From Spirochaetota bacterium (GTDB lineage: Bacteria; Spirochaetota; UBA4802; UB4802), in contig JAKPOE010000382.1 in assembly GCA_029548025.1 (NCBI GenBank), positions 1 to 7,034 of the forward strand: a stretch of 7,034 nt of DNA, in the 5' to 3' direction. Under the pieces are notes generated by a model that was not told where the DNA came from, searched no databases, and saw only the letters and a list, made by a program, of their open reading frames with translations. The first letter of the stretch is position 1; each line of letters starts with the position of its first letter. This document shows, in pieces, positions 6,121 to 7,034 of this stretch. A program made the translations under genes and the position numbers.

Positions 6121-7034
6121 GGCCCTGCGCCACTCCGGTACAGTGCAATAGCTCCGGGATTGGTGCTTGTGTACCCCGATGTGATAAGCTGTACATTGGC
6201 CTGAGTCCCTGCAGCATTGCAGATGGTAAATTCATTCAGATAGGTGCTACCGTCTCGTAATCGGATAACCTTACCATAAATATCACCAGTTCGTTCATAG
6301 GCAACCAGCACGCGGGGCTGGATAATGACATAACGGTCTCCCGCTGCTGTCATAATATTATTGTTAAGTGTAATCTGGGTAGCTGAGTTGACAGCTACTA
6401 CATAGGCACTGGTACCGGCAGTAAGGTTGTGGACAATATCACCACCACGGACAGCCCCATTGGCTGAAGTGAAGTTTGCATTGGTATCGGTAAATGGATT
6501 ACCTGTTGTGGTAACCGTTCCGCTTTCAATCAACGGTTCATTACTTGCAAAGATGATAAAATAATCATTTATTGTGATTATATCTTTATTCAAGGTAAGT
6601 GTGTCATTATCATCAACATTGGTAACAATAGCATAACGGTTGTCAGTTATGTTGTAGATCAGGTCACCTTTTTCAACAATACCAGAAAATCCAGCAGATT
6701 TTGCTGTTGATATAAGCTGGCTGACAGACGTTGTCGTTGCCTGTCCAATAACAAGTATGGGCTCTGCTGGATTTACAAAGCGTAAAATCCAGTAAAGCTG
6801 GCTATTGGACATGATATTTGCCAGAAGTCCTAATGCACCAGCAGAGCTGTATGCGATATTATTGACACGTGAATAGGTATACGCGGAAAGATTAACAACG
6901 ATATCATTAAGAGCTACAGCGGATAAATCCACACCATCATCGTACAGTGGATTTGTCCTTGGAGTGTCAGCGGTACCACCAGTTATATAGGAATACAATG
7001 TAACTGTTTCACCGGCGCTAATAAGACCCGAAGG
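5406..7034 (-). CDS. Large repeat-containing, probably extracellular protein (5' partial, C-terminal part)
   Basis: I do not recognise a named gene. The frame is open to the window edge, so the N-terminus and any signal peptide are outside; 542 C-terminal residues are visible. A TTG at 6996-6998 should not be taken as the start, because compatible sequence (ISAGETVTL) continues upstream. The sequence is rich in Asn, Thr, Ala, Gly and Tyr, has only two cysteines, and shows no membrane helix, which fits a secreted or surface beta-structure. The first ~235 residues hold three related modules with a GDIV.NLT.GT.A.V core. The rest resembles propeller blades: KRINGAG, AQRYTGAG and AQAINATG segments alternate with WIDER and WYDRR turns, the pattern of IYAQR…G..W / W.D.R repeat proteins. 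The protein ends abruptly in YYDTQPYP with no visible anchoring or sorting signal. It converges on the antitoxin gene with a 53-base gap and no clear terminator. Its function is unknown; adhesion or substrate binding would be a guess. Confidence 0.8.
   Translation of the reverse strand, partial: PSGLISAGETVTLYSYITGGTADTPRTNPLYDDGVDLSAVALNDIVVNLSAYTYSRVNNIAYSSAGALGLLANIMSNSQLYWILRFVNPAEPILVIGQATTTSVSQLISTAKSAGFSGIVEKGDLIYNITDNRYAIVTNVDDNDTLTLNKDIITINDYFIIFASNEPLIESGTVTTTGNPFTDTNANFTSANGAVRGGDIVHNLTAGTSAYVVAVNSATQITLNNNIMTAAGDRYVIIQPRVLVAYERTGDIYGKVIRLRDGSTYLNEFTICNAAGTQANVQLITSGYTSTNPGAIALYRSGAGPTYTYYAKRINGAGVINAADNAANGGLGVQATPANATLLAALSDDAGGMFVLYKITNDIYVRRILSTMAISWSNTINNVVDAAICRSATGVIVTYNKTTNSSQLFAQRYTGAGVVEFGETTIVALTPYAYTTNLTITPDRNDGAIISWIDERYLSQLGYTVMAQAINATGTPQWDADPGAGTDYDGVLIGITNIWYKPYSGLKAAFYNDGATPYGGIFIWYDRRNNKQDIYYDTQPYP
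6318..6955 (-). repeat. Three ~65-residue tandem modules with a GDIV.NLT core (protein level)
   Basis: In translation order the copies lie roughly at 6955-6785, 6740-6555 and 6515-6318. They share the cores NDIVVNLSAYTYSRV, GDLIYNITDNRYAIV and GDIVHNLTAGTSAYVV. Each is followed by a hydrophobic strand with ANIM, KDII or NNIM, and each ends in Y.I (YWIL, YFII, YVII). The first copy is the most diverged. The second and third are also introduced by a TTT-rich stretch (QATTTS, GTVTTTG). They look like small beta modules of a surface protein; I cannot name the family. Confidence 0.6.

Noticed and set aside
6996..6998. TTG as the start of the repeat protein gene
   Set aside because: The frame stays open to the window edge with sequence of the same character, there is no ribosome site, and no signal peptide follows. 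The gene is simply truncated by the window.

Overview
The window looks like bacterial chromosome of moderate-to-low G+C. A hand-counted 60-base line inside uvrB (3601-3660) is 31/60 G+C, while one in the intergenic island (4981-5040) is only 13/60. The housekeeping genes are typical of bacteria. The last gene encodes a repeat-rich, low-cysteine, probably extracellular protein of a kind common in Gram-negative environmental lineages. I cannot fix the phylum; Spirochaetota or a similar anaerobic lineage is a guess. No RNA gene, CRISPR array, insertion sequence or phage gene was seen.

Left part (1-1768, + strand): a two-gene operon. The first gene, cut off at its 5' end by the window, encodes a D-2-hydroxyacid dehydrogenase closest to glycerate dehydrogenase/hydroxypyruvate reductase. 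Ten bases later comes a complete 3-hydroxyacyl-CoA (3-hydroxybutyryl-CoA) dehydrogenase with all four expected active-site residues. Both are NAD-dependent hydroxy/keto oxidoreductases.

Middle (1780-4652, - strand): a second operon, uvrB followed 23 bases later by nadC, convergent to the first operon with only 11 bases between the stop codons. UvrB is the damage-verification helicase of nucleotide excision repair. NadC is the quinolinate phosphoribosyltransferase of de novo NAD synthesis. Both are full length with intact motifs.

Intergenic island (4653-5091): about 440 AT-rich bases. They hold a candidate uvrB promoter, a tandem ATGATA repeat in the uvrB leader, a possible decayed gene fragment (4783-5004) whose peptide recalls the DUF429 family, and a small perfect inverted repeat. 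At the right edge is a well-formed sigma-70-type promoter whose -10 box is overlapped by palindromes.

Right part (5092-7034): a small ribbon-helix-helix antitoxin gene (+) whose expected PIN-domain toxin partner is absent. Convergent to it is the 3' end of a large repeat protein gene (-) that runs off the window. That protein has three ~65-residue modules followed by propeller-like repeats.

The most interesting locus is the solitary antitoxin with its overlapping promoter/operator. The same half-site occurs again, as a tandem pair, in front of uvrB.
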